In this document: in pieces, positions 1 through 7,553 of the stretch
How positions within the stretch are numbered: position 1 is the first letter of the stretch
How the letters are laid out: every line of letters begins with the position of its first letter
NCBI GenBank assembly: GCA_003249585.1
Contig: QKIM01000491.1
Span: 1 to 9,002, forward strand
Source: Deltaproteobacteria bacterium
GTDB taxonomy: Bacteria; Myxococcota_A; Polyangia; HGW-17
Direction: 5' to 3'
Length of the DNA stretch: 9,002 bases
Program-made: the position numbers and the translations under genes
Notes under the pieces: model-generated
Seen by the model: the letters and a program-made list of their open reading frames with translations, nothing else
What the model was told of the DNA's origin: nothing
Database searches by the model: none

Positions 1-457
1 CTCTGCCATGTTGCGAATTCATGTCACCTATTCTAGAAATAGCTCCGTGGTAATGATGGGCCTTTTTGACTATTCCTGCTCTGACTGGATTCAAGAGAGT
101 GTAAAGTATTTTTTCTATGGCATCTTGTGGTGTAATCAGTCGAGTGTCACCAAGGTTATTCGGTTCCCAGAATGTTCCTCTTCGGCCCAGCTTTCGATTG
201 ATGGTTTTTGCTAGAAGCGCATTGAACTCTCGAGTGAACAAAGGCAGGACGCCTTGTGTGTCGGTCAAAACCAAGTGATAGTGATTGGCCATGATCACAA
301 AGCTGTGGATTTTTATGTGGTATCTGTCAGCAAGGACGGCGAGTAGATAGGAGAATATTTGGGTAGTTACTGCATCAGGCACGAGAAAGTAGTACCCATG
401 AAGTGTTCTGCGGGTAACGAGATGAACGGTGTCGGGAAAAATTGGATTCGGTTGCAT
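1..457 (-). CDS. REP-associated tyrosine (Y1, HUH) transposase, 3' end cut by window edge
   Basis: This is a single-strand DNA transposase of the IS200/TnpA-REP superfamily, which cuts and rejoins DNA through a tyrosine and an HUH metal site. I read 152 codons on the minus strand with no stop before the window edge. Visible marks are an N-terminal LVTRRTLHGYYFLVPDA segment, the HUH motif MANHYHLVL (H59 and H61, bases 275-283), a GRRGTFWEP block, and ILYTLLNPVRAGIV, in which Tyr119 (bases 101-103) sits where this family carries its nucleophile. The chosen ATG at 457 is the first in frame, and the frame is open back to a stop just above 529. A GAGG lies only 2 nt before the ATG, so the ribosome site is poor. 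A rare ATT start at 484, behind an AAGG, is possible. G+C is clearly lower than in the neighbours, suggesting acquisition. Completeness of the C-terminus cannot be seen. The family call is firm, the activity unknown. Confidence 0.85.
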   Translation of the reverse strand, partial: MQPNPIFPDTVHLVTRRTLHGYYFLVPDAVTTQIFSYLLAVLADRYHIKIHSFVIMANHYHLVLTDTQGVLPLFTREFNALLAKTINRKLGRRGTFWEPNNLGDTRLITPQDAIEKILYTLLNPVRAGIVKKAHHYHGAISRIGDMNSQHGR

Positions 458-494
458 GTCCTCGTTATCGACACGAAACCCAATATGTTGCCTT

Positions 495-523
495 ATATTA
501 CCCAAGCTGCAAAGATATTGCAA
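495..523 (-). promoter_or_regulatory. Possible sigma70 promoter for the Y1 transposase
   Basis: On the minus strand TTGCAA (518-523) and TAATAT (495-500) are separated by 17 nt, each matching 4 of 6 consensus bases. Transcription would begin near 488, about 30 nt before the transposase ATG. The region is AT-rich, so chance matches are likely. It would let the transposase be expressed apart from the tyrS run upstream. Confidence 0.3.
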
Positions 524-552
524 ACCCGCCTATATCAACTTCAGTAACGTTC

Positions 553-2229
553 TCACGGTAAGTTTAGGAGGTGGAGGGTGGATTTTCGGAGTTGGTAGAG
601 GCGGGTGGGGCGCCTTGTGAAGCCGGTGTGGGAGAAGAGGGCGCCGAGGCCTGGACCGGCAGAGAGACGGAAAAAGGCTGCCTGCAGCTCTTTGTGTGAC
701 GTAGCGCCTGCCTTGACCGCTGTGTGGACCAGCGAGGCGAAGTTCCATGTCTCGTAGGCATGGACCAGGACATGGTCAATGCCCCATTTTAAGAAGAGCT
801 GTGGGAGAATTTCCGTGGGGAGACCAAAATAGCCTGGGGCGAAGATGGCTCCGTCCAGGTACCGGCTGGAATTTCTGATGGTGCGGGATGACAGCCCGGG
901 TGCGGTAGAGAGGATGAGCAGCCCTTTCCTTTTCTTGCTGTTCCATGGTCTGGCAAAATATCCCGAGGCGGCCATGATCCGTGCAACCAGCTCGACACGG
1001 GAGGCCGCGTCGGGGATGAAGACGGCCTGCACACCCTTGAGGTTCAATCGGGAGGGCATGGCGCCGAACCGGTACTTCGACTTGAGCACGATGCGCCCCC
1101 TGAGACTCTCTACTGTTTTGACGAAGGCTGCGGCATGGGCCTTCCCGTATGCCTTGTCGGGGTATATGACGGCGAAACGGGAGATCCCCATGGCGATCGC
1201 CGTCTGCGCCAGGGAGGACGTGATCTGCTCTCGGGTGAGCTGTCCGAAGAAGATACTGCCAGCAGTCCGTTTCGAGGCCAAGGGAGTACCAACGCTCAAC
1301 ATGGGGAGCTCGATACCCGAGGCGAGCAATGCCTGAACGGAGGGGGTGTCTGGAGGGAGAAAGACCGCGATGGGTTTGTCCACCGGGACGACGCTCTCCT
1401 TGAGGACCAGCAGGCTGTGTGCCGGAGAGGACCGGGTATCGTGCACCACGAACTCCAGCGCCGGCCACTGCGTCCGCGCCGCCATGATGGCGAGCAGCAT
1501 CTGCTTTCCCAGGGAACGGTATCGGCCGGTGAGGGGAAGAAGAACAGAGATTCTCCAAGGATAGGCTTCAGGAAAGGGGGCTGGGAAGGCTCCGCTTTTC
1601 AGGTAGGCTTCGTAGGCGGAGGCTTCCTCCAGCGTGAACACTCCGGAGGCGAAGAGCTGGTCCATCTTTCGCTGTGCCAGGATTCTGAAGGCGATGAAGC
1701 TGCCAAAGAGCTTGTAGTCGGTTTGGGGGGCGGTTCGCAGATAGGCGATCGCCCATCCTTCGAGCTTCCTTTTCTTCTTGGCGTCGAGGAGGGCAGGGTG
1801 GAGTCGGTCCGCGATATACAGCTTCCCCAGGTGGTGACACAGCACCAGATTCATGATGTCATAGAGCTGCGCGACCTGTTTGGTCAATACACTCGCTGGG
1901 AAGGGTGCAAGAAAGGCGAAGGTGCTCGTTTTCACCGCCATGAGCGAGAGCACCGGACCCTCCGCTGTCTTCAGTCTCCCCAGGACGGTCTTCGCCTGCG
2001 GCAGCTTTCCTGCGCAGACGTAATATCCGGCCTCCAGCGCCTGGGCGGCCTGCTTCAGGCGAGCATCCCCGGTAACGGCCTCGCGGCTGAGCGTCTTGCC
2101 CCGCGCTTCCTGTCCCAGTGCAAAAAAGGCCGAGGCCCGTTTCAATTTGTCCCAGGGCGCTTCCGTGTCGGGGGACGCCTGGGGCGCCATGGGCACAACA
2201 GCAAGGAGCATAAGGAGAGAGAGGGTCAT
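553..2229 (-). CDS. Type 1 periplasmic-binding-fold protein, LpoA-like (penicillin-binding protein activator family)
   Basis: This is a 558-residue exported protein. Residues 1-18 form a hydrophobic leader (LSLLMLLAVVPMA), and residues about 25-215 are a helical region that could be degenerate TPR-like. From about 226, the segment WRISVLLPLTGRYRSLGKQM is the typical opening of the type 1 periplasmic-binding fold seen in LpoA and LivK-like proteins. The later stretch FFGQLTREQITSSLAQTAIAMGISRFAVIYPD matches the second-lobe entry of that fold. In LpoA the fold activates a peptidoglycan synthase; other members bind amino acids. The order of helical region then binding fold favours LpoA-like, but the ligand is not visible. 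The ATG lies 13 nt after the tyrS stop, with GGGAG 8 nt before it, so it is co-transcribed with tyrS. Oddities: there is no lipobox cysteine and no basic residue before the hydrophobic stretch. No other ATG, GTG or TTG start exists before an upstream in-frame stop. It is the last gene of the run, and no clear terminator follows it. Confidence 0.75.
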   Translation of the reverse strand: MTLSLLMLLAVVPMAPQASPDTEAPWDKLKRASAFFALGQEARGKTLSREAVTGDARLKQAAQALEAGYYVCAGKLPQAKTVLGRLKTAEGPVLSLMAVKTSTFAFLAPFPASVLTKQVAQLYDIMNLVLCHHLGKLYIADRLHPALLDAKKKRKLEGWAIAYLRTAPQTDYKLFGSFIAFRILAQRKMDQLFASGVFTLEEASAYEAYLKSGAFPAPFPEAYPWRISVLLPLTGRYRSLGKQMLLAIMAARTQWPALEFVVHDTRSSPAHSLLVLKESVVPVDKPIAVFLPPDTPSVQALLASGIELPMLSVGTPLASKRTAGSIFFGQLTREQITSSLAQTAIAMGISRFAVIYPDKAYGKAHAAAFVKTVESLRGRIVLKSKYRFGAMPSRLNLKGVQAVFIPDAASRVELVARIMAASGYFARPWNSKKRKGLLILSTAPGLSSRTIRNSSRYLDGAIFAPGYFGLPTEILPQLFLKWGIDHVLVHAYETWNFASLVHTAVKAGATSHKELQAAFFRLSAGPGLGALFSHTGFTRRPTRLYQLRKSTLHLLNLP

Positions 2230-2242
2230 CAGGTATCTCCCA

Positions 2243-3523
2243 TCAGGCGGTCTTGATGAGCATGTACCGCTTTTTGCCCGCCCTCAGGACCATGAATCGG
2301 TCCGCCAGCAGGTGAGCCCGCGTCAGGACCAGCTCCTGATCCTGCTCGGCCTTGTTGTTGAGATAGAAACCACCCTGCTTCATCAGCCGGCGTGCTTCAC
2401 CCCTGGATGTGACGAACCCTGAATCGGCCAGCAGTGAGATCAGCGGGACCCCCTCACTGAGGGTATCAGCGTCCAGCGCGAAAGAGGGGACATCCTCGAA
2501 GCACTCCTCCAGGGCTCTGGCCGAGAGCGCGTCCAGATCCCCTCCAAAAAGAGCCTTGGAAGCGCTTTGTGCCGCCTGCAGCCCCTCCTCGCCATGGACC
2601 ATCCTCGTCATCTCCTCGGCCAGCCGTTTTGCCGCGATACGGGCCCCGGGCTGGGCGTTGTGGGCCTCCTCGAGCGCATGGATCTCCTCGATGGGGAGGA
2701 AGGTGAAATTTTTCAGCAGCTTGATGACGTCGGCGTCTTCCGTGCGGACCCAGAACTGGTAGAACTGATAGGGCGACGTGCGCTCGGCGTCGAGCCACAC
2801 GGTCCCTGCCTCGGTCTTGCCGAACTTCGTCCCGCTGGCGGTGGTCAGCAGCGGGATCGTGATCCCGTGGGCCACGCCACCCTCCAGCCGCCGGATGAGG
2901 TCGATCCCCGTGGTGATATTGCCCCACTGGTCGCTCCCCCCCATCTGCAGGGTGCACCCCTCGTGCTTGAACAGGTGCAAAAAGTCGTAGCTCTGCAGGA
3001 GCATGTAGCTGAACTCCGTGTAGGAGATGCCCTGCTCGCGGTTCGTCAGGCGGTTCTTCACCGACTCTTTGGCGATCATCGCGTTGACACTGAAGAACTT
3101 GCCGATGTCCCGCAGGAATTCGATGTACCCCATGCGGCCCAGCCAGTCGTAGTTGTTGACCACGCGGGCGCCCGTCGGGCCCTCACTCATGTCCAGAAAA
3201 TGCGACAGCTGGCGCTCGATCCCCTTCACGTTGGTATTGAGAGACTCCTCGTCGAGGAGTTTGCGCTCCGCGGACTTCCCGGAGGGATCCCCGATCATCC
3301 CCGTGCCACCGCCCACAACGGCGACAGGACGGTGTCCCCGCCGCTGCAGCCGGACCATGAGCAGGATCTGCAGCAGGGAGCCCACATGCAGACTGTCCGC
3401 CGTGGGATCGAACCCGATATAGAAGGTTGTCGGGCTCCCCGAGCCCAGGTGTTCCACAAGCTTCTCCTCGTCCGTGGAGGCGTAAAAGAGCTCGCGCTCT
3501 TTGAGTTCTTCAATGAAATTCAT
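2243..3523 (-). CDS. tyrS: Tyrosyl-tRNA synthetase
   Basis: This cytoplasmic class I synthetase charges tRNA-Tyr with tyrosine using ATP. The 426-residue length is normal for the bacterial TyrRS. The N-terminal catalytic core has YIGFDPTADSLHVGSL with the HIGH-type signature HVGS (46-49), the GDPSGKSAER block (78-87), GGSDQWGN (195-202), and the KMSKS-type loop as KFGKT (233-237). The C-terminal S4 RNA-binding domain covers about 358-425 (SRGEARRLMKQGGFYLNN). The ATG has AAAGGAAAG upstream, giving a ribosome site about 10 nt away. It lies 103 nt downstream of the STAND/TPR gene and 13 nt before the LpoA-like gene. There is no room for a full T-box leader in the 103-nt gap. All key motifs are intact, so this is a working enzyme and probably the cell's essential copy, unless a second copy exists elsewhere. 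Confidence 0.98.
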   Translation of the reverse strand: MNFIEELKERELFYASTDEEKLVEHLGSGSPTTFYIGFDPTADSLHVGSLLQILLMVRLQRRGHRPVAVVGGGTGMIGDPSGKSAERKLLDEESLNTNVKGIERQLSHFLDMSEGPTGARVVNNYDWLGRMGYIEFLRDIGKFFSVNAMIAKESVKNRLTNREQGISYTEFSYMLLQSYDFLHLFKHEGCTLQMGGSDQWGNITTGIDLIRRLEGGVAHGITIPLLTTASGTKFGKTEAGTVWLDAERTSPYQFYQFWVRTEDADVIKLLKNFTFLPIEEIHALEEAHNAQPGARIAAKRLAEEMTRMVHGEEGLQAAQSASKALFGGDLDALSARALEECFEDVPSFALDADTLSEGVPLISLLADSGFVTSRGEARRLMKQGGFYLNNKAEQDQELVLTRAHLLADRFMVLRAGKKRYMLIKTA

Positions 3524-3565
3524 AGTAAACTTTCCTTTGGAGGCTGTCTGACGTGGCTTCAGTCC

Positions 3566-3583
3566 GGTCCCGGTCTCGGGACC
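3566..3583 (-). other. Perfect 7-bp hairpin between the STAND/TPR gene and tyrS
   Basis: On the minus strand GGTCCCG and CGGGACC flank a 4-nt AGAC loop, 43 nt before the tyrS ATG. Neither strand has a T-run after the stem, so it is not a classical intrinsic terminator. It could be a processing, attenuating or mRNA-stabilising stem separating the two upstream genes from tyrS and the LpoA-like gene. No convincing promoter was seen in the 103-nt gap; the best is TTTTCA with TATCGA at 17-nt spacing, which is weak. Confidence 0.5.
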
Positions 3584-3626
3584 TCCACTCGATATCCTAT
3601 TTTCCGGGGTTTGAAAAGGGTGGACC

Positions 3627-6497
3627 CTATGCTTCCTCTGCGTCGATGGCGCTCAGCAGCTTTTTGACGCCCTCGAGCTCCTTCATCCCCAGCCGGCCGA
3701 AGATCTCCTTGGCCTCCCTGAGCTGGAGCACCGCGGTGTCGTCGTCCCCCGCCTCGACCAGGAATTCGGCGTACTTCTTGAGAGACACGGCGATCTCCCG
3801 CTCCAGCCTGAGCATGCGGAACAGGTCGATGCCCTGGATGAAGTGGATCTTGGCCTCTTCGATCTGGACCGGGTCGTCGGAGTTGAAGACCGTGGAGGAG
3901 AGCACTTCCCCGATGGTGATGGAGGCACGGGCCTTGAATTCGATGATATCCAGATCGCGAGCTAGGCTCAGCGCGTCCTGAGCGTAGACGAGCGCCTCCT
4001 CGGGTTTGCCCAGTTTTTGCAGCACAAGGCTGAGGTTGCGTTTGGCGTCGAAGAGCACGCGCTTCTCGTGCATCTCTTCGGCCAGCTCAATGGCACGGAG
4101 GAGCTTGCTGTTGGCCTCGGAGTGACGCCCCAGGCGGAAGAGCGCTTCCCCGATGTTGTTCTGGAACTTGCTCTCCATGGGGTAATAGCCGATGTTCTGA
4201 GAGATGATGAGGCCCTTGTTCCACTCCGTGATGGCGTCCTCCAGCTTGCCCTGGTGGAAGGCCAGGATGCCCAGCGAGTTGGTGGCCTTGCAGACGATGG
4301 TGTCGTCGTGCAGCCCCGTGGAGATCTGGAGCGCCTCGAAGAAGCAGCTGGCCGCCTCGTTGAAGAGCCCGCGATCCATCTCGATGTCGCCGATGTTGAG
4401 CAGGGCCACGGCGATGGAGCGGGAGTCACCGAGGCTCCGCCGGATCTCAAGCGCCTCGGCCACGTAGTCCATGGCCTCCTGGTTCTCGCCGAGGGCGTGG
4501 AGCACCTGCCCCATGTCGTCTTTGGAACCGGCGATGCCGCGCTTGTCGTTGGCCTCCTCGAAGAGGCTGAGTCCGCGCTTGAGGTACTCGAGCGCCAGGG
4601 AGAGCTGTCCCTGGTTGCGGTACAGACGCCCCATCTTGTTGAAGGCCACGCCGGCCTTGGCCCGCGAGGCGTTGAGCCAGGAGAGCCGCAGCATCTTCTC
4701 GTAGCAGCTCAGGGCCTTCTCGAACATGCCCTTGACCTCGTAGACGTTCCCCAGGTCGTGCCACAGCAGGATGCGACGCGAGGTGTTGGCGGGGTTCTGA
4801 ATGGACAGGGCCTGAATGAAGAGCCGGATGGCCTTGTCGTTGTGGAAGGCGCGCTTGGCCTGCTCGGCCGCCGTGCGGTAGTTCTCCACGGCCTTGTCGA
4901 TGATACCGGCGTTCTCGTAATGTCGCCCCACCTCTTCCATGAGCTCCGGGGTGGCATTGTACAGATGCAGGGTCAGCCACTCGGCCACCTGAAAGTGGAA
5001 GAGCTTGCGCTCAGGTGCCTGGATGGCGTCGTAGACCAGATTCCAGATGGGAGGGTACTTGAAGCGGTACTGGATCTCTCCCGACAGGAGGCTCTGCCCC
5101 ATGGGCTCCACAAAGCCGCGCTGGATGTGGCGCTCCAGGCTGTTCTGGACCATGTTCACCGTATAGTTGCCAGAGCGCTTCATCGCGTCGATGGAGGGCC
5201 CGTCGGGATCCCGCTTGAGGTCGTCGGCATAGAGCGCCCTGCGCACCAGCGCGATGACGCCGTCCTGCCAGAACACCTCACCGAAGGTGGCGGCGCGGTT
5301 GAGGATGTCGCGGTCTCCGTGGGGCAGGAGGTGGATGCGCGAGCTCAGGATCCCCTCGATGGTGCGGGGGATCTCCGTGGTGGCGAGCTTGGAGAGCACC
5401 ACCCTCCAGGAGGCGTCCTTGGAAGAGTCGATGATCCCCGACTCCATGAGGAAGCGCGCCAGCTCCTCGATGGTGCGGGGGTTGCGGTCGATGTGCTCCT
5501 CGATGTGCCCCTGCAGGGACTTGGGCACCTTCTCCAGTTTGGGCAGGAGCTGGCTGAACAGATCCATGGCCGCCTCGGCCCGTAAGGGGGGCAGCTTCAT
5601 GCGGAAGGTCGCGTACTCCCCGTTGGACCACTGGGGATAGCGCTCGAACAGCAGATCCCGGCCTCCGGTGAGGATCATGATGGGCAGATGCATCATGCCG
5701 GCGGCGAGATAGTGGATGAGGTTCACGGACTCGGGCTCGGCCCGGTCCACGGTGTCGATGACGAACAGGAGCCCCTTCTGTTCGGCTATGGCCGTGAAGA
5801 GCCGCCGGATCCCGATGAAGATGCGCAGCTCCATCTGGGAAGGGTTCCGCAGCAGGGGCTCGATGATGGGGCTGGCCTCCATGTCGTACCCAAGGAACTG
5901 GGCGAGGAGATGGGAGGTCTCCATGAGCTTGGACTCGGGTATGTAGTCCCCGACCTTGAGCTGGATCTGCTCGATCGCCTTGTTGGCGGAGGTCTGTGTG
6001 AGGGTGATGCCGAAGAGCTGGGCGAAGGCCTGCTTGAACCCGCGGAAGGGCATGGAGCTGGACCCTCCGGCCTCCCCCTTCATGACCGTCACCTCCATCT
6101 CTGTCGCGGCTTTTTCCCCGAATTCGTTGATGAGACGGGACTTGCCGATGCCCACCGGACCATAGACGGTGACGAAGGAGAGGCGCTTGTTCTGAATGAC
6201 CCGCTTCATCTCCTCATCGAGACGGGCGAGATCCTCCTCGCGGCCCACGAACCGTTCGGGCTTCTCGATGGACTTGATCCCTGTCTGGGGCGCGTTGAAG
6301 GGGAGATCGTCGTCATCGTCCTCAAAGGGGGCCGGCTCCGATGCGACGAGGTCCTGTCCAAGGGTCTTGGCGCTGGCCTCGTCGGCCGTGGCGTGGCCTT
6401 CGGTGTTGCCGAGCACCGCGGAGAAATGGTAGCCGCAGATTGTGCAGACATCACTCTTGTCGTCCATCATGGGGACGCCGCAACGGGGACATTTCAT
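3627..6497 (-). CDS. Zinc-ribbon / STAND-type AAA_16 ATPase / TPR protein
   Basis: This is a large cytoplasmic signalling or scaffold-type ATPase of 956 residues; its ligand and output are unknown. A four-cysteine zinc ribbon opens it (C3, C6, C18, C21). An acidic, low-complexity linker follows (about 35-70, including EDDDDDLPF). RFVGREEDLARL (82-93) leads into an AAA_16/STAND NTPase domain. Walker A is GPVGIGKS (113-120) and the Walker B region is LLFVIDTVDRAE (243-254). From about 510 to 945 there are roughly 11 TPR-like repeats, the later ones with about 40-residue spacing. An ATG at 6533 would add 12 residues, but the ATG at 6497 is preferred: it overlaps the deacetylase stop as ATGA, has AGGAG about 10 nt upstream, and places the zinc ribbon right at the N-terminus. 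The overlap implies translational coupling to the deacetylase. Oddity: Thr249 replaces the usual second Walker B acid. Similar ATPases are often regulators (MalT- or cyclase-like), but no DNA-binding or output domain is visible here. Confidence 0.85.
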   Translation of the reverse strand: MKCPRCGVPMMDDKSDVCTICGYHFSAVLGNTEGHATADEASAKTLGQDLVASEPAPFEDDDDDLPFNAPQTGIKSIEKPERFVGREEDLARLDEEMKRVIQNKRLSFVTVYGPVGIGKSRLINEFGEKAATEMEVTVMKGEAGGSSSMPFRGFKQAFAQLFGITLTQTSANKAIEQIQLKVGDYIPESKLMETSHLLAQFLGYDMEASPIIEPLLRNPSQMELRIFIGIRRLFTAIAEQKGLLFVIDTVDRAEPESVNLIHYLAAGMMHLPIMILTGGRDLLFERYPQWSNGEYATFRMKLPPLRAEAAMDLFSQLLPKLEKVPKSLQGHIEEHIDRNPRTIEELARFLMESGIIDSSKDASWRVVLSKLATTEIPRTIEGILSSRIHLLPHGDRDILNRAATFGEVFWQDGVIALVRRALYADDLKRDPDGPSIDAMKRSGNYTVNMVQNSLERHIQRGFVEPMGQSLLSGEIQYRFKYPPIWNLVYDAIQAPERKLFHFQVAEWLTLHLYNATPELMEEVGRHYENAGIIDKAVENYRTAAEQAKRAFHNDKAIRLFIQALSIQNPANTSRRILLWHDLGNVYEVKGMFEKALSCYEKMLRLSWLNASRAKAGVAFNKMGRLYRNQGQLSLALEYLKRGLSLFEEANDKRGIAGSKDDMGQVLHALGENQEAMDYVAEALEIRRSLGDSRSIAVALLNIGDIEMDRGLFNEAASCFFEALQISTGLHDDTIVCKATNSLGILAFHQGKLEDAITEWNKGLIISQNIGYYPMESKFQNNIGEALFRLGRHSEANSKLLRAIELAEEMHEKRVLFDAKRNLSLVLQKLGKPEEALVYAQDALSLARDLDIIEFKARASITIGEVLSSTVFNSDDPVQIEEAKIHFIQGIDLFRMLRLEREIAVSLKKYAEFLVEAGDDDTAVLQLREAKEIFGRLGMKELEGVKKLLSAIDAEEA

Positions 6498-7402
6498 GGC
6501 TTGGTCACTCCTTTTCCGAGGTCGGCGCACCATTGCGCCATTTTGTTACGGCGGATTCTGGCCGCCTGGAGCATGGCGAGGGTCGGCTCAGGTACTTTAC
6601 CGTCCGGGTCGATATGAAACTCGCTCGTGGTCGCGAACTCGAACACCGGCTCCCCCCGGGCGGCCAGCTCGCAGTTCCACAGGTAGGTCGCACGGATGAT
6701 GCGGGGGATGGACTCCACGGACCAGGCGTTGGTGTCGTGCATGAGCACCATGCCCTGGCGGTAGAGGAAGAGATCCTTGAGCACGTTGGCGAAGGATTTT
6801 CCTGCGCTCCGTTCGAAGGGGTCGTTGGAGTCGAGGTTCCACAGCACCGCCGTGTAGCCCCGTCGCTTGAGCAGCGCACGGGAAAAGCGGGTCATGAGCC
6901 CGAAGGGCGGTCGGTAGAGCACCGGCTTGTATCCTGTGATGTGCTCGATGGCCCGCTCGTTGCGCACGATCTGTTTCGTCTGGGCGGCGCCGTTGAGGGT
7001 GGCCATGTTGGGGTGGGCCCAGGTGTGGTTCCCCACGTAGTGTCCGCGCCGATGCACCTCGCCCAGGACCTCGCGGTTCCGAACGGCGATGGGGTTCTTT
7101 CCCCAGAACCGCCGGCCGTTGACGTAGAAGACCGCCTTGATGCCATAGGCGTCGAGGTAATCCAGCAGGATGGGGGTGGTCCGATAGTTCGGGCCGTCGT
7201 CGAAGGTGAAGACGATGTGCCGCCCCTGGGCCTCCTTGCCGTTGATCTCAAGGCCCACGGGGACCTTGTGCAGAGAAGCGGGGGCAGGTGTGCCGGCGGC
7301 ATGCCCAACGGGCGTGCCCGTGGCAGCGGGAGCGACCCCGGCGGGGGGCGTCTGGCCCAGGACCAGTGCGAGCCAGATGGCGATCAGGGGGGAACCTGTC
7401 AT
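6494..7402 (-). CDS. Secreted polysaccharide deacetylase (NodB domain)
   Basis: This carbohydrate esterase family 4 enzyme removes acetyl groups from N-acetylated sugars of peptidoglycan or another envelope or extracellular polysaccharide; the substrate cannot be told. It has 302 residues. Residues 1 to about 18 (PLIAIWLALVLG) look like an export signal, followed by a Pro/Ala/Gly-rich linker to about 45. All five NodB motifs are present: TFDDGP (66-71, Asp68 and Asp69), HTWAHP with metal ligands His126 and His130, RPPFG (164-168), WNLDSND (188-194) and LMHD (220-223, His222). The ATG at 7402 has GAGGAA 6 nt before it. The same frame stays open upstream to 8092, but that part lies opposite a better plus-strand gene and has no ribosome site or domain. 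It is the first gene of the minus-strand run, behind the promoter at 7593-7620, and overlaps the STAND/TPR start by 4 nt. A 40-residue tail after the NodB core (about 262-302) is unassigned. Confidence 0.92.
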   Translation of the reverse strand: MTGSPLIAIWLALVLGQTPPAGVAPAATGTPVGHAAGTPAPASLHKVPVGLEINGKEAQGRHIVFTFDDGPNYRTTPILLDYLDAYGIKAVFYVNGRRFWGKNPIAVRNREVLGEVHRRGHYVGNHTWAHPNMATLNGAAQTKQIVRNERAIEHITGYKPVLYRPPFGLMTRFSRALLKRRGYTAVLWNLDSNDPFERSAGKSFANVLKDLFLYRQGMVLMHDTNAWSVESIPRIIRATYLWNCELAARGEPVFEFATTSEFHIDPDGKVPEPTLAMLQAARIRRNKMAQWCADLGKGVTKP

Positions 7403-7414
7403 GGTATTCCTCGG

Positions 7415-7427
7415 GGTCCCAAGGACC
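7415..7427 (-). repeat. 5-bp inverted repeat just before the deacetylase ribosome site
   Basis: On the minus strand GGTCC-TTG-GGACC ends about 12 nt before the deacetylase ATG and just ahead of its GAGGAA ribosome site. If it folds in RNA it could change ribosome access. Five base pairs with a 3-nt loop is modest, so this is a weak call on its own. Confidence 0.3.
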
Positions 7428-7442
7428 TCTGCGGCCGGTACG

Positions 7443-7462
7443 GCAGAAAAGATCTTTTCTGC
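7443..7462. repeat. Perfect 20-bp palindrome in the deacetylase leader
   Basis: GCAGAAAAGA is followed directly by its own reverse complement, TCTTTTCTGC, with no mismatch over 20 bp and a break in symmetry on both sides. It lies 41 nt before the deacetylase ATG, downstream of the predicted promoter. No T-run follows it, so it is not a simple terminator. A site for a dimeric repressor acting as a roadblock, or an RNA stem, are the natural readings. Confidence 0.6.
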
Positions 7463-7483
7463 GGCACGACGATCGATTAGGGT

Positions 7484-7502
7484 CCCTGATGACGGATCAG
7501 GG
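7484..7502. repeat. 7-bp inverted repeat in the deacetylase leader
   Basis: CCCTGAT and ATCAGGG flank a 5-nt GACGG spacer on the plus strand. The repeat sits 22 nt from the 20-bp palindrome and inside the predicted leader transcript. It has a U-poor flank, so it is not a standard terminator. Confidence 0.45.
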
Positions 7503-7553
7503 GCGCCGCTCCATGGGGGCGACGCTGGACGCCGGAGGGCATGGGCGTGACGG

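Noticed and set aside
458..552. Terminator for the minus-strand run between the LpoA-like gene and the transposase
   Set aside because: Only 4-bp repeats (GCAA...TTGC) are seen and there is no T-run after a stem.
1135..2256. 373-residue plus-strand frame opposite the LpoA-like gene
   Set aside because: A GC-rich antisense shadow, with no domain, signal or ribosome site, opposite a clear gene.
2567..3667. 366-residue plus-strand frame opposite tyrS
   Set aside because: Overlaps an unambiguous tyrS with intact motifs, and shows no family features.
4017..5585. 522-residue plus-strand frame opposite the STAND/TPR gene
   Set aside because: Composition mirrors the sense TPR repeats (leucine, glutamate and valine bias), with no domain or start signal.
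6498..6533. 12-residue longer start for the STAND/TPR protein
   Set aside because: The ATG at 6497 overlaps the deacetylase stop with an AGGAG about 10 nt upstream and puts the zinc ribbon at the extreme N-terminus.
7477..7542. 21-codon upstream ORF in the deacetylase leader
   Set aside because: There is no Shine-Dalgarno sequence before its ATG and nothing marks it as a leader peptide, though ribosome profiling could reopen it.
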